DNA of 64,000 nt. Origin: Imbricaverruca yamaguchii. Its lineage: Eukaryota; Arthropoda; Thecostraca; Neoverrucidae. Position numbers and translations under genes: made by a program. A model generated the notes under the pieces. That model did no database searches, had not been told where the DNA came from, and saw only the letters and a list, made by a program, of their open reading frames with translations. The stretch covers positions 1,766,001-1,830,000 of the forward strand of contig JAOTOL010001558.1 in NCBI GenBank assembly GCA_034440575.1, in the 5' to 3' direction. Positions 20,400-31,875 of the stretch are shown here, one piece after another; within the stretch, counting starts at the first letter, position 1; every line of letters starts with the position of its first letter.

Positions 20400-21290
20400 T
20401 GTATCCCATGCTGTTTTTGTTTTCAAATACTGATGGTTGTATGAGACCTATGCTTGACATGTCTGCTTGGATAATTGATGGGGTTGGTGGCAAAAGCTAA
20501 GCATGTCATTTCTTTCATCTTTTGATCTTGCCTGGATTCCAGTGAGATTCTATACCAAGGATGCTTGTGTCCTGAGGTGGTAAATGGCTCTGTGCTGTGA
20601 ACAGTGGTGGTTGGCAGTGGTTCATGTTTCATGCCCAGTTCTCTCACCTGGTTGGCTCCACAAATTCTTGAGCATCACTCGCCCAGAGATGAGTTCCATT
20701 ACCGATGAAGGGGAGCCCGTATCTGCAGGTATGCCAGTCCCATAGACTAAAGAAAAGTATGGTTATCAGATAGACAGGGCAAGACACAGGAACTGGAAAG
20801 TGTACCCTAAGCAGAAATTGTATGCTTAGAGTAGCCACATCTGCTAATATGTTGTAGTCAGAAAATATTTCTCATGGAAGCTAAGAAAGATGAAGTATAG
20901 AGAACTAAAGCTACTCTACAAGTTAGATTAGTATATTACCATAGTTAGTCCTATTCAATATATTCATACAACAATGTGTGGAGATTTGCATGCAGTGCTG
21001 CTTTAAATGTCCCTAGGTCTGTTAAGATTACCACATCTTCAGGCAGTGAATTCCAGGTAGCACAGCATCTGAGGTTAAAAAATATCTTCCTGCAATCTAC
21101 TGATGCTCGCCTGTGTGCCAATTTCAGGGAGTGGCCACGTTTGTTCACTGAAGGTGCCAGCACAAAAATGTCAGTGATCTTAATGGCAGAATGGCCATGA
21201 AAAATCTTCCAGCATTTAATCATGTCTGCTCAAATAAGGGTCATTTAATCATTTAATCATGTCTGCTCAAGAAGTGGTTCATGTTTTAAT
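20400..21290 (-). mobile_element. CR1-like LINE relic, minus orientation
   Basis: On the minus strand the stretch 21223-20951 reads CWKIFHGHSAIKITDIFVLA, GHSLKLAHRRASVDCRKIFF and WNSLPEDVV, the LINE C-terminus also seen at 17.9-18.2 kb. Its 3' UTR (20860-20640) is the reverse complement of that at 18.3-18.5 kb (TACCTGCAGATACAGGCTCC and neighbours). Same family as the plus copy, opposite orientation. Confidence 0.8.
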
Positions 21291-21456
21291 AGGTGGACTC
21301 TGCCTGGTGTTCCTTCACCCTGACAGTAGGCATATATTTTTCCAATTATGATGCCATACCATACACTGACTGTACAAACTGTATAATGTCATCATGGCAA
21401 TTATCGGTGTCCTGCTTCCCAATAAGCTTGGCCTTGGTTATTGTCCATGTGATGTT

Positions 21457-21505
21457 AGTTATTGGAGTTTAAGGGCACATCGACTTCATCAGTCATGCAG
21501 TGCCC
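21457..21505 (-). mobile_element. Ultrashort element (49 bp), minus orientation, 13-bp TSD
   Basis: Read on the minus strand: GGGCACTGCATGACTGATGA, then AGTCGATGTGCCCTTAA and CCAATAACTAA. It is flanked by TCCATGTGATGTT (21444-21456) and TCCATGGGATGTT (21506-21518). Confidence 0.8.
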
Positions 21506-21739
21506 TCCATGGGATGTTGATATCACTTTTGGATACCCGTAATGTTATGGTACCCATAGATTCTCCTGAGTTCCTTGATTAGATCACTAATATATTGGGG
21601 TAATACTGTAGTGATGGCCTGTTTAGTGTTTGTTCCAAATGCTTGTAAAGCTTGGTCCATAACTAGATGAACTGTTGGTTTCAGTTTCAGAGCTGTTAGT
21701 TTTGGAGTTAGTTTCAGAGCTGTTTCAGTTAGTAATGTC

Positions 21740-22420
21740 CAACTCTGCCTTCCCATCCCTGGCAGTTATCTTTAATAGAACGCTCAAGGCAATAAATAGG
21801 AGTGTATCATACAGAAGTGAGGAAGTGATCGGGAAGCTTTACTGTGCATATGTCAGGCCATGTTTGGAATACTGCATCCAAGCTTGGTCTCCTAGCTATG
21901 AAAAAGATTGTTGGCTTTTAGAGAGTACAAAAGATGGCTACAAAAATGGTTAATGGGATATGCAACCTGGCATATGAGGGAAGATTGAAGAAATTGAATA
22001 TGTTTTCACTTAGATATAGAAGGCTGAGAGGAGATCTAATCAAGGTCTTTAAATTTGTCCATGGTCTGGAGAGGGGATATCTTGGGGAATTGTTTGAATT
22101 GAACAGAAATGATGCAATTAGAGGTCATAAATTCAAAATTAAAGTTAACCTCAGCAGAACAAGGTTAAGGCAGGCTTTCTTCACCAACAGGGTAGTGGAA
22201 CACTGGAACCAGCTGTCAGAAAACATTGTCAGTAGCAGCACATTGCACATTTTTAAAAACAGCATAGACAATCAATATAAGAATAGAGGGCTTGCTTTTC
22301 AGTATTACAGGGAGGGCTGATTGACAGATTTGGTGGGCAACTGGTTCAGTGTACAGAGTGCAACCAAGAAGGGCCCTTGAGGCTCATAGTTGCACTAATA
22401 TTTTATGTCTATGTCTTTAT
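21740..22420 (+). mobile_element. CR1-like LINE relic, plus orientation
   Basis: Translation gives LYCAYVRPCLEYCIQAWSP, RLKKLNMFSLRYRRLRGDLI and RTRLRQAFFTNRVVEHWNQL with only one frame change near 21930. This is the CR1-type RT C-terminus. A 3' UTR with AGGGCCCTTGAGGCTC lies near 22370. It is better preserved than its neighbours. Confidence 0.85.
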
Positions 22421-23019
22421 GTGGCAGACACTTCTGTCAGTATCCACTATGTCAATCAATCACTATCCCTCACTCCCAATATTTCCTGGATGGTAGAGTC
22501 TGAAGGGAATGCAGCAACCTATGAATGTGAGCTTCCAATATGCAATGGTCTTGGACCCTATATCAGTACATTCAAACTTTACATTGTGCAATGGGGATTG
22601 GCCTTTGTCTTCATGTTACATTGTGAACTGGATGGATAGTCTCAGGCTGTAAATCATGCTGGACCCTTGAAAGATGGAGTATTGTTGTAGCATCATCCTG
22701 GTAGTGACAGATGGTAAGTGTGTCATTTGAATGCCATTACCATACAGCTGGGAGCAGAGGCGCACTGGAATGCTGAATCTTCAAAATTTTGAATAGAGCT
22801 GTTTGTAATCACTGGTGACAGTCAAGTGGTAACCTCATGGTGATTCTTTGATGTTCATAGATGTCCTCAACAAGCTAGACTAATGCAGTATTAATGCAGA
22901 ACTGTACTGCTTTCATACTGTCTCCTGAAAAGCCTATTCTCTCACCCAGTTGTCATTATACTCTTGTATCCTCCTGGTAACTAGAGGTTTAGCTTTGTAT
23001 GTTTTTGGGAGGGCACTGC
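22421..23019. other. Intron, AT-rich, nothing recognised
   Basis: No exon or repeat signature seen. Confidence 0.4.
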
Positions 23020-23024
23020 CCCCA

Positions 23025-23079
23025 ATTCTTGGCTTTGGTTATTTGGGCTTAGGGGTCATTCAACTGCTTTGGTCATGTG
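23025..23079 (-). mobile_element. Ultrashort element copy, minus orientation
   Basis: On the minus strand it reads CATGACCAAAGCAGTTGAATGACCCCTAAGCCCAAATAACC in sections, matching the family core and tail. No clear target-site duplication. Confidence 0.6.
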
Positions 23080-23213
23080 TAATGTTGTTAGATTGGCATG
23101 TCCTTAGCACACCTTGTCAGTGATTAAGGACATGCCAATCTAGCAACATTATGAGAACTGAGAATTATGAGAATTGAGAACTCAGCACACATTGTCAGCG
23201 ATTGAGTTCTCAA
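23080..23213. repeat. Two hairpins with different stems but the same 18-nt loop
   Basis: Hairpin 1 has 27-nt arms at 23080-23106 and 23125-23151 with one mismatch. Hairpin 2 has perfect 11-nt arms at 23174-23184 and 23203-23213. The loops GCACACCTTGTCAGTGAT and GCACACATTGTCAGCGAT match at 16 of 18 bases, while the stems are unrelated. Confidence 0.9.
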
Positions 23214-25905
23214 CAAATAATGGTAGCTTTCCTCTAAGTGAACACAGGATGTTTCCAAGGTACTGACTTGGCTGGTGATATGCTGTTTGGCAGCTAGGCA
23301 GAATCCCGAATGTCGAAATGTTGCTTCACCAGATGGCAGTTTAATACTATCTGATGTAGCAGTTCTTTCTCAGTCAAAGGCAACTGAATTGAATTCAGGT
23401 GTGCAATGTTCATACTTGCTACTTTGTGCATGATTTCTAGCACCTGCCTGCAGTGTTGCAAGATCCATATTTTGTGCTGGTGTTGTGCCTTGTGTGCATG
23501 GCTGAGATCTCTCAAGAAAGCATTGGTTGGGGGGGGGGGGGGCATATCCTTATTGTCGAGACATGTTTTTGAGCTGTATGACATTTGTAGTCAATGCCAT
23601 ACAGCTCCAAAAACATTGCACCCCTACCTACCCTGGATCTCCAGTCATGCCTGTGTGGTGGAACATTGACTGCTTAGCCTGTATGTAAGAAGCCTGTATG
23701 AAGTAATATGCCTGTCCATGTACCTGGCTGAAGTAACTTTGTGCACTGTTCTGAATGCCCAGTATGACTTTGTGATTTGGGTTCTTGTGCATATCTATGT
23801 GTACTGTTGTCAAAATTTTCATCACATGGGTTGATGTGTTGAATTTCGAACTTGGAATGCTATTTTCCAGCTTTTGACTCTAAATGCTCTATCCTGGTCG
23901 ATGTGCTCCCAAAACTCCCAACCCAACTTTTCCACTTACTGCATTACAATATGCTTTAAAAAAAATTCAAAGTCCTTGCAGATGCCAAAAAAGCTGCAGG
24001 TAGCAAGCGATGGGGAAGCCCGAGCACACCCACCACAGTGTATATGGTACAATAGGTTGCCTGAACCATCGGTTCCGGTCTGACCAACATGCCTTTTAAG
24101 CTATTTTTTTTAATTGCAGCGTCTCGCCTCCGATTTTCACATTGGGTCTAATGCACTCTTTTCATGTTGATTTTCACCCATTTTATCCCAATATTCTTCA
24201 TGAGATCATTGCTCACAGGAAGAGGCACCTACGCGACTGTATTACTTCTCGCGGATAACTTTCAACAGCGATTCACAGTGCAGTGCAACATTCCCAGTTC
24301 TACTTATCACACTGAGAGCAAGATTTTCTCTTTTCATTTCGGATTTACCAAATTTCATCGCTATTTCTCTTGAAGTACTCTCATCTTTTGCTCAAAGAAG
24401 TGTGTTTGCGGCGACATTCTCGTGCACCGACAGCTGACCATGAATTTCGCGTGCCAGCCATCACACGCCACCCACCGCCCGCCACCGGTGGCGCAGAGGT
24501 AGCGTGCTTTCTGGGTCTCGTTCAGTCCGAGGGCTGGTTCTTTATCTCTACTTTTAGTTGTGTGCTGGTATATGCATCACAACCGAATCACCTCAGCTCC
24601 ACATACGTGCTTGAGGTTCACGGCCGAGCATGCACTCTAGGCAATGTGACATGACTGATTCGACTTCACCATTGTGTCAAAATCTACTTTGATTCAGTTG
24701 TGGGAAGTCAATATAATTGTCTGATATATTTGCTCCCAAATTTGATATGTCCTGAACATGGTCATGAACAAATCATGCTTTCTAAAAGGGGAATACAGCA
24801 TAGCCTGCTTTCCTAGGTTATGAGAAAAGGGAATATTGTTAGTTTTATTTCTGGTGGGGAATGTATGTTAAAATACAAAGTGTCAAGGTACTGTATGAAC
24901 ACTTTCAGCGTTGCTTGTCACTTTCGACCAATTTTTTTGGAGGTTGGACTCACCGCACCTCATAGTCCACACTGCAAGACGAAAATGCATGCCTTTTTCC
25001 ACTAGGCAAACTTTTCTCATGAATATTGAACACCTTTATCAGGGTGTATGAAGTTGACTGAACAACTGCATAGCATAACTCCAATTGATTAGTCTTGTGG
25101 CGAGTCATATCCATATAATTGCACCATGTTGAGAGCTCAATCTGAATTCATCACCTACTATCATGAAGTACCTAAAGGATTGCCCTGTCCCACACCCTCC
25201 CTGGTAAACAGCTGCATTGAGAATGGCATAGCATTCAAGCTTACATTTGGTTCAGTTTGATTTTTTGTATGTGTGGTAGCCGCGATCAAAAATGGTGTTA
25301 TGTGCATTCTTTGCAAATTAGCATGACAGTAACAAAGGCAAAAGGCGAGGGCAACATGCACTTGGGGAATTATGTTAGGCAAAGTTCATGATCCAATACG
25401 GTAACACACATGTGCTCGGCCATTTGCATTGTGAATAGTAACAGCCATCTGAACAGTTGTCTGGAAGCACGAGAAGTTTTTTTTTTAAAACTAACACAAG
25501 TTAGTTTTTGTCAGCATTTTGCCAACCATGCTTTGCACATATTGCGAATAGAGGGCACAGGTGTCTAGGAAGGCTGACATTTGTCTAGGTACCCGCGTAC
25601 CCACGTAGTCAGACATTGGAAGTTGAGGCCATGCGGCAGATGCTGTCTATCAAGGTGGGGAACTTTGAGTGGAAAATGAATTTCAACACGCTGTAACGTC
25701 ATGCGGAGGATGTTCTAGGAAATTATCCGCAGACGCACATACGGGAGAAAAGCGAGGGCACACGAAAGGTTAGCAGCCAGCATGCAGTAGGCGGAGGTGC
25801 ACTCTCCGGCAAGTGAAGTCGCATACATATGGACTGTTGCGTATAGTGGTAGATGCTGATCCACCATTTCTTCAGGATCAAATATTCGGATGGTACCTCT
25901 GATGC
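23214..25905. other. Intron 1 sequence without recognised genes
   Basis: It contains a poly-G run (about 23529-23542) and a tRNA-like A-box stretch GGTGGCGCAGAGGTAGCGTG near 24487 that could be an old SINE. Nothing else identified. Confidence 0.4.
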
Positions 25906-25924
25906 TGATGCACCGCGCCCGCAG

Positions 25925-25985
25925 CGCTGTATAACCAACGCAGGCAATGCGCCCCTAAACCCATGTAATCAAACAACCAACCCCC
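25925..25985 (+). mobile_element. Ultrashort element copy
   Basis: AGCGCTGTATAACCAACGCA, GCAATGCGCCCCTAAACCCA and a tail CAAACAACCAACC. No clear target-site duplication. Confidence 0.65.
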
Positions 25986-26509
25986 AACCTAGAGGGCAAA
26001 CTTTTCACCACTCCGGATTTTCCCCTGGTGATTGATGTGAGTGGATGGAGCTTCGTTCTTCACCCGTTATTTATTAAGCTGGAATCCACCAGTTTAATTT
26101 TTCGTTTTGACACCTTTTGGCATGTTTGCTGCCTCATTCATGTTGAGAAGGGTGCATCTCCAGTAGGTTTAGCTTGGAAGACACCAAAATTGTCACATCC
26201 GATGTGGAGCACTGATATTTTATCGGCGAAATGCTCGACGTTTTGCACGCTTTTCCTGGTTTTAACCTACCAAGTTCGTTGGATAATGATAAATGCTATC
26301 TGACCTATTTGCGGTATATTCCTAGAAAAAAATGCATCAGCATGCGTTATGCACCCTTTGCTGTGTCATGCAAGAGCAGATAAAAGCGCAAACCCATGGA
26401 AGACGACCCTCTGATGGCTCATACCGGCGCACTGACGCGTGCTTCCTGGTGGCGCATGCATCCGCTCTGACGTAGACCGTTGCGCCCAGGGTCGCTCAGT
26501 GACTCAGCG

Positions 26510-26668
26510 CGGCCGCGGTAGCTCGGTTGGTAGGGCGTCGGAATCGTGATCGCAAGATTGTGGGCTCGAATCTCACAACCGACGGAATTTATCGAGTCCA
26601 CTCGCGACCAATCGGCGTGAGAGGTTGGCGACGCTATATAACTTAGCGGTTGAATGCGTCGTAAAAGA
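26510..26668 (+). mobile_element. SINE with a distinct tRNA head and the shared body
   Basis: The head CGGTAGCTCGGTTGGTAGGG with GGGCTCGAATCTCAC differs from the main family. The body CGACCAATCGGCGTGAGAGG, then TTGGCGACGCTATATAAC and GCGTCGTAAAA, is the shared one. It shows exchange of the tRNA part. Confidence 0.85.
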
Positions 26669-28084
26669 ACCCAAGGTTCTTCACGTCGCGTTTGCATGTG
26701 CACAGCCCCAGGCGACACGTGCGGCATTATCGCCCCTCCTGTGGTTTTCGACACTTGTGGTACACCCTGCTTGACGCGGACGGTCCCCTTGTGACACGCG
26801 GCTCCTGGGGGAAGGCCAATGTTGCTTCCTGCGATGTGGGACATGCCCACTGTTCTTCAGCAGGCTGATTCTCACACGGGAACTCGCGGTGCACGGCCTC
26901 CGTCCCGCACACGTCCTCTGAACGCGTGCACCGTGAGGGCACGATCTTCCAGTCCACAAGTAGTTGCGCCGTATTGGTGATCTAATACGGCCTCGGTTGA
27001 CGTTTCATATCATTGTCATGAAATTATAAGGCCTAAGCGGAAGCGCATACAAAATGGCGACTTGCATTTATATCCTTGAGGAGTTAGCAGGATTTTGTCT
27101 ACCTTAGTTGACCTCGATGGAATATCAAAGCATTCGGGTAGAGCAACAGCTTTACCTTGAATTGCTGGAACACTGTCATGGGCTGTGTTCACCCTGTTGC
27201 GTTAGGTCTCGTTTAGGCCTAATATTTAAGGAGCGTATCACCCCCGCCCCCTAAGATCTCGGATTCTATTCGAGAAATTTGAAAACTGGATGAGCCGAAC
27301 GAATTCTACTGGTCTAACCTACGTTTTTAGAATGTCAAATCGCTAAACTTTTGCCAATGGGGATGCTAGGAGGCATTGTGGGACGGGGAATCGTTCAAAG
27401 CCATTTGGGACTGCGCTCGTATTTTAGATCGGTAAGCTGTACATAGATGGGCATACGTCATTCTTAATGATCCAAAACATTTCTTGATGGCCATGCATGC
27501 ACATGCAAAACAGCCAGCAGCTCAGCCAGGAGCCTAAGGAGGTGGCATGTGTTGTTTGTGACAGCTTCTTCTTCGCAGTCAATGCCACAAGTGCCCTTTA
27601 GCTTTTATTGTGGCATGATATGAATGCTTACCATGAGCTTTTTCACCAAAGGCGTCGATATGGAACCATGCTAGGGAGGATACCGAGCTGCCGGAGTGTG
27701 AGGGCCATCACAGCCATTGACGATTCAGAAGAGCTCCTGGCTCCACCACTCCGCGTGATTTATTATAGGTAATCGTTGGTCCTGAACACTCATTCTTGAT
27801 CTGCCATTGACAAGGTGTCACCCTCGTCACGTCATTGCTTGCAGTGGCTTGAATATGTTATATCCTAAACATCTCTCGGGACATCTTGTATCCGCCATTT
27901 GGGAGGTTTTCTGGCTCCGCTACTGCATGTGATGCGCACTATATTACTGCACGTACTGCATTACTGCGTCTGATGCACACCAACTCCACTCCCATGTTGG
28001 TGAACTCAAAATCGCAAAAGTGCCTCAATGCACAGCTTACTTATCGATAGTGAAAGATACCGCCTCCACGAATTCATCCGAACC
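26669..28084. other. Intron 1 sequence, nothing recognised
   Basis: Mixed composition. No exon with splice context seen. Confidence 0.4.
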
Positions 28085-28106
28085 AAGGTGGCAAAATTAA
28101 CTAGGC

Positions 28107-28164
28107 CACGCTAACCTAACCTAACCTAACATGACCCGACCTGATTTGACCTGACCTGACCTAG
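28107..28164 (+). repeat. Interstitial CCTAA (telomere-like) repeats
   Basis: Four CTAAC units in a row, then degenerate GACCTGACCTGACCTAGG. CCTAA is the complement of the TTAGG arthropod telomere repeat. The run is short. Confidence 0.6.
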
Positions 28165-28778
28165 GCAATCCTAATTTGATATCCCTTCTATATCATTCCC
28201 TAATGTCATTTCCATACTCCCTATAACACAGCTGCAATTTCCGGTATACATCATACAAAAAATGGCGCGCAAAGAGCGCCGAAAGCGTTCTCCGTGACAT
28301 GCCTTTTTTCGTCGCACATCCCGATGAAGAATATCCTGGCTGTGCCACTGATGGTGGCGTGGCGAAGGTTATGCTGGCATTTTTGCCCGGCACCTTCTGT
28401 GCATTCGACACAGTCACTGCGGACCTGTTGAAAGTTTCAACCATGTTTTGCCGAGGACGGAAAATGTAGGTATCGTGATGAATGCGACGATTATTTGTAT
28501 TTTATTTGTGGTTTGGAAAAAATGAACTCCAGACAAGTACAAGAGTGCAACGTTTACATTGCACCTGCCTTTAAAATTGGCCTGTAAACAGCTTAGTTCT
28601 CGAACACTGAGGCATAAGGTTAGCAAATTGAGACTGTTTTCCTCGGTATGCCGTTCATGGAGTGCTTTGGCTGGCCAGGAGAGCACATTAGATAACATAG
28701 TATTTTCTCAAAGAAGACACCGTTGGTTTTCGTTGCAATACGTAATGCACTTTGTAAGATGACTTGTAGTATGGTTGT

Positions 28779-28833
28779 GGGCGTTACATGACCAATGTAG
28801 TCGACGCGCCCTAAAGCCCTAATTTCTAACTAA
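28779..28833 (+). mobile_element. Ultrashort element (55 bp) with 12-bp TSD
   Basis: GGGCGTTACATGACCAATGT, AGTCGACGCGCCCTAAAGCC and TTCTAACTAA. Flanks are TAGTATGGTTGT (28767-28778) and TAGTACGGTTGT (28834-28845). Confidence 0.8.
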
Positions 28834-28889
28834 TAGTACGGTTGTTCGGATCTGTATTCGGTCCCGTCTATATCAGTGTCGCAGAGCAG

Positions 28890-29240
28890 TGCCTGTACCC
28901 GGTAAGGAGGGTGGCCGTCCATTTCCGACTGGCCGCGAGTGTCGTCACGGTCGGCGGGTGACGTGTCACGCAGTGAGCCCGCGGCCGGTGTTCTGCCCGC
29001 CGGTGCACGTGGTGGGTGTCTGGGAGCCGGCTGACGTCACGCGCCGTGCGGCGGCCGGCCGTGACGTGTGGCGCGCGGAGGCAGCCGCGTGTAGGCCGGC
29101 CGGGCGAGCCGCCGCGGACGGAGCCGCGGCGTCACGTCTCCGTCACGTCCGCTCACGCTCCCGACGTGAGACCGGACGCGCCGCGGTCAGGCGGATTGCC
29201 GTCACGCAGTGCTTGGGTGCGAACAACACAGCTGCATACT
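28890..29240. other. GC-rich, CpG-dense island in PKC intron 1
   Basis: It contains CTGACGTCACGCG (29031-29043) and many CGs. It could be an alternative promoter or a remnant of another element. No exon with a clear family match. Confidence 0.35.
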
Positions 29241-30181
29241 TAGCACACACGGCGCGGAAGCATGCCAGGAGGCGTACATTGTTGGGCCGCTTACTTGTTG
29301 CCGAGGCATTCCATGGTAACTCAACCGGTGGGTGCCGTCCGACCATTTTTTATTTTCTTGAAAAGTTTTGTACCGGGGCTTTCAAGGGCGAACAATTCGT
29401 TTATGATAATAATAAAAAAATCCCCAAAAATATTTCCCGAGATACAGTCTTGGCAAATTTCCCAAGGTCAGTGAGGAGGCCTAACTTTGACGACCCATAA
29501 CTCCTAGGCTAAGAGAGATATTTTATTGAACTTTTTTTTGGCTGAACTGGGATGAATCAAGGAACAAGTTGGCTATCTCGGATTTTTTATTTTCAGTTTA
29601 TTAGGTCATGTGACCTCGTGATCTATCTTCTGCGGCGTGACCTTGACCTTTTGGCTGCTGAAATTATAACTTTCGTCTGATGACGATGTGAGCCCCATTC
29701 AGGTCATTTCAAATAAATTAATTAAAAACCGTGGGGTTCGACCTGTAAAAAGTACTTTTGGACATTGCAATGCTGGCACAACACGCTGGTTGGGCCCCCT
29801 GTCCGTCGATAACTTCGCGTCTATTTGGCATAGGGTTTCGAAATGGTCCAGAGTGGGTCCCGACGACGAAACCTGTCGGTTGGTGCCTGTTATACTGCCA
29901 TAAGGTGATAGGGTGACATTGACATTAGGTGTTAAAGGTCATTGGATTTGCCATCACGAATTTATTTCTGGCTAAAACTGTATCCCTAAATGAGCTAAAC
30001 ATCTGAACTCAATGCTATTGCGTTAGTCACATCGAAACGGTTGCAGTGATACGTGGGACGACCCCGATGAGTCGAGTTAGGTCACGTGACCTGAGGTCAG
30101 TTCACCGATACAATTACAGGTGCCTATTGACATGTACATATACCTATCGATAGAACAACACGACACCAGCGCACCAACATA

Positions 30182-30514
30182 TCACTTCAACATCTTGCCA
30201 GTCTTGTCGTTCGCCTCCTGGCGGCTGATCTCTGCATCTGATAGGGATGACACTGGCGTTTCGGAAGAATTGGTTGACGAGCCACTATCTCCAGCGGCGG
30301 AACAATCGCCGCTTGAGCTTGGACTGTTTTCCTCTTCTGGTAAGCTGCCTGGATCCTTCGTTAGACGCTTTCGGGAAGTATCACACAGATAACTGTCAAC
30401 ACGTAGCCGGGGATCATCGGCTATCTGGACCAGATTTTTGGGTGCCAATCTAACACCTTTATACACTTTCTTCTTATGCCACTTATACGGGTCACAGCAG
30501 AAAGGAGCAGGCAT
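30182..30514 (-). CDS. Cys-motif protein inside the long-TIR element, function unknown
   Basis: An ATG-started frame of 110 codons lies centrally between the inverted repeats. It opens MPAPFCCDPYKWHKKK, continues VYKGVRLAPKNLVQIADDPR and LRVDSYLCDTSRKRL, and ends in a Ser/Glu-rich tail (EEENSPSSSGD). CC...H...C spacing suggests a small zinc-binding domain; the last Cys of a C-x-x-C pair may have become Ser (CDTS). I do not recognise the family with certainty. It may be a DNA-binding part of a transposase gene or an unrelated open frame. Splice partners were not found. Confidence 0.45.
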   Translation of the reverse strand: MPAPFCCDPYKWHKKKVYKGVRLAPKNLVQIADDPRLRVDSYLCDTSRKRLTKDPGSLPEEENSPSSSGDCSAAGDSGSSTNSSETPVSSLSDAEISRQEANDKTGKMLK

Positions 30515-31554
30515 CGTTCCCGTCTTCGAAACAAAGGACGTCTATCGACACTGTCGACAAGTCAGCTGACGGACTGATCCTCGCACGGCGTTAATGCTTT
30601 CCCCACTGACAAGTGACTGTTGGTGGTGCGATGCCTCTTTCAAAAATCCGTTGTTTGCGTCTCCAGCGTCTGCAGCGCATGCTATTGGTCACTGGCCAGA
30701 CCCCATGTTTGTCGAACGTAGACGCCGACCTATGGAGGGGGGGGGGGGGGGGAGAGACCAGAGCGTCCCCTTTCGCGACGGCGCACTCCGCAGTGTTATT
30801 GATATTGGACTTTGACCTCAATACCGTCGCGTCGCGCTGTACAAGTCGTCGTGCCATCCCTCATGACATGAAATAATACTCATTTGTTCTTGTTCCTGTA
30901 CGACGTAGGGGTAACCACCATTAATAGCGACAACTTTGTATCATTGGAAGAATCATCCAGCAGCACCATAGACATTACACCGGCATACTAAAACAGAATC
31001 TTGAGCAAGCCTTGTACAAAGATGACAACATAGGTTGCCCTGGTCCCGTTGGATCAAATCGGTAACCTCGCCAGTTCACGTGATTCAACTTGACCTATCG
31101 GGGTCATGTCATATCACTGTAACCGTCTCGACGTGACTAACACAATTGTGTTGAGTTCAGCTCTTTTGCTCAATTAGGGTCAAAGTTATATCCATAAACG
31201 TGTTCATGACCTCGGATGACCTTGAACGCCCAATGTCATGTGACCTTGTGACCTGATGTCAGTGTAGCAGAAACCAACTGACAGGTTTCGTCATCAGGGG
31301 CCACTCTGGACCATTTCAACACCGTATGCCAACTATATGCGAAGTTATCGGCGGACAGGGGTCCCAAACAGCGTGCTGTGTGAACATCGCGAGCCACAAA
31401 AGTGCTTTTTGCTGGTCGAACACCACGTTTTTATTGATATATATGAAAAGGCATGAATGGGGCTCAAATGCTCATCTCACGAAAGTTTAAATTTCAGCAT
31501 CCAAAAGGTCAAGGTCACGACGCAAAAACTAGGTCACGGAGTCACGTAACCTGC

Positions 31555-31875
31555 CACCCCGGTAGCTCAGTTGGTTAGGGCGCTGGCCTGCACTGGCCTC
31601 CCTTGTCCTCGGAGCACAGGGTTCGAGTCGCTTCGCGCGCTCGCATTTAGCCCCCGGCCGGAAGTGTCAGTCGGCAGCTGGCCCGATAAGGCCGGTGACC
31701 AGCTACCGGGCGGCCGTGTCGGTGTATTGGCGGCACGTTAAACTTTCGATCAAAATTCTGCCGTTGAACTGGAATTCGTGGATCGGGTGGTGGGGCCAGG
31801 GTTCACGCAACAAGCTCTGCTTAGCAATAGAACCCTGGTTCCTAAAGCCACCCCAGCAACAGCTCTAATTTTTTT
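31555..31875 (+). mobile_element. tRNA-derived SINE inserted in the right inverted repeat
   Basis: The head CCCCGGTAGCTCAGTTGGTT and B-box AGGGTTCGAGTCGC are tRNA-like. The body has GGCCGGTGACCAGCTACCGG and CGGCACGTTAAACTTTCGAT, and it ends in a T-run. The left arm lacks this sequence, and AACCT on both sides may be the target-site duplication. Confidence 0.75.

Noticed and set aside
31565..31640. Functional tRNA gene
   Set aside because: A and B boxes are present but the cloverleaf is not closed and a SINE body follows.
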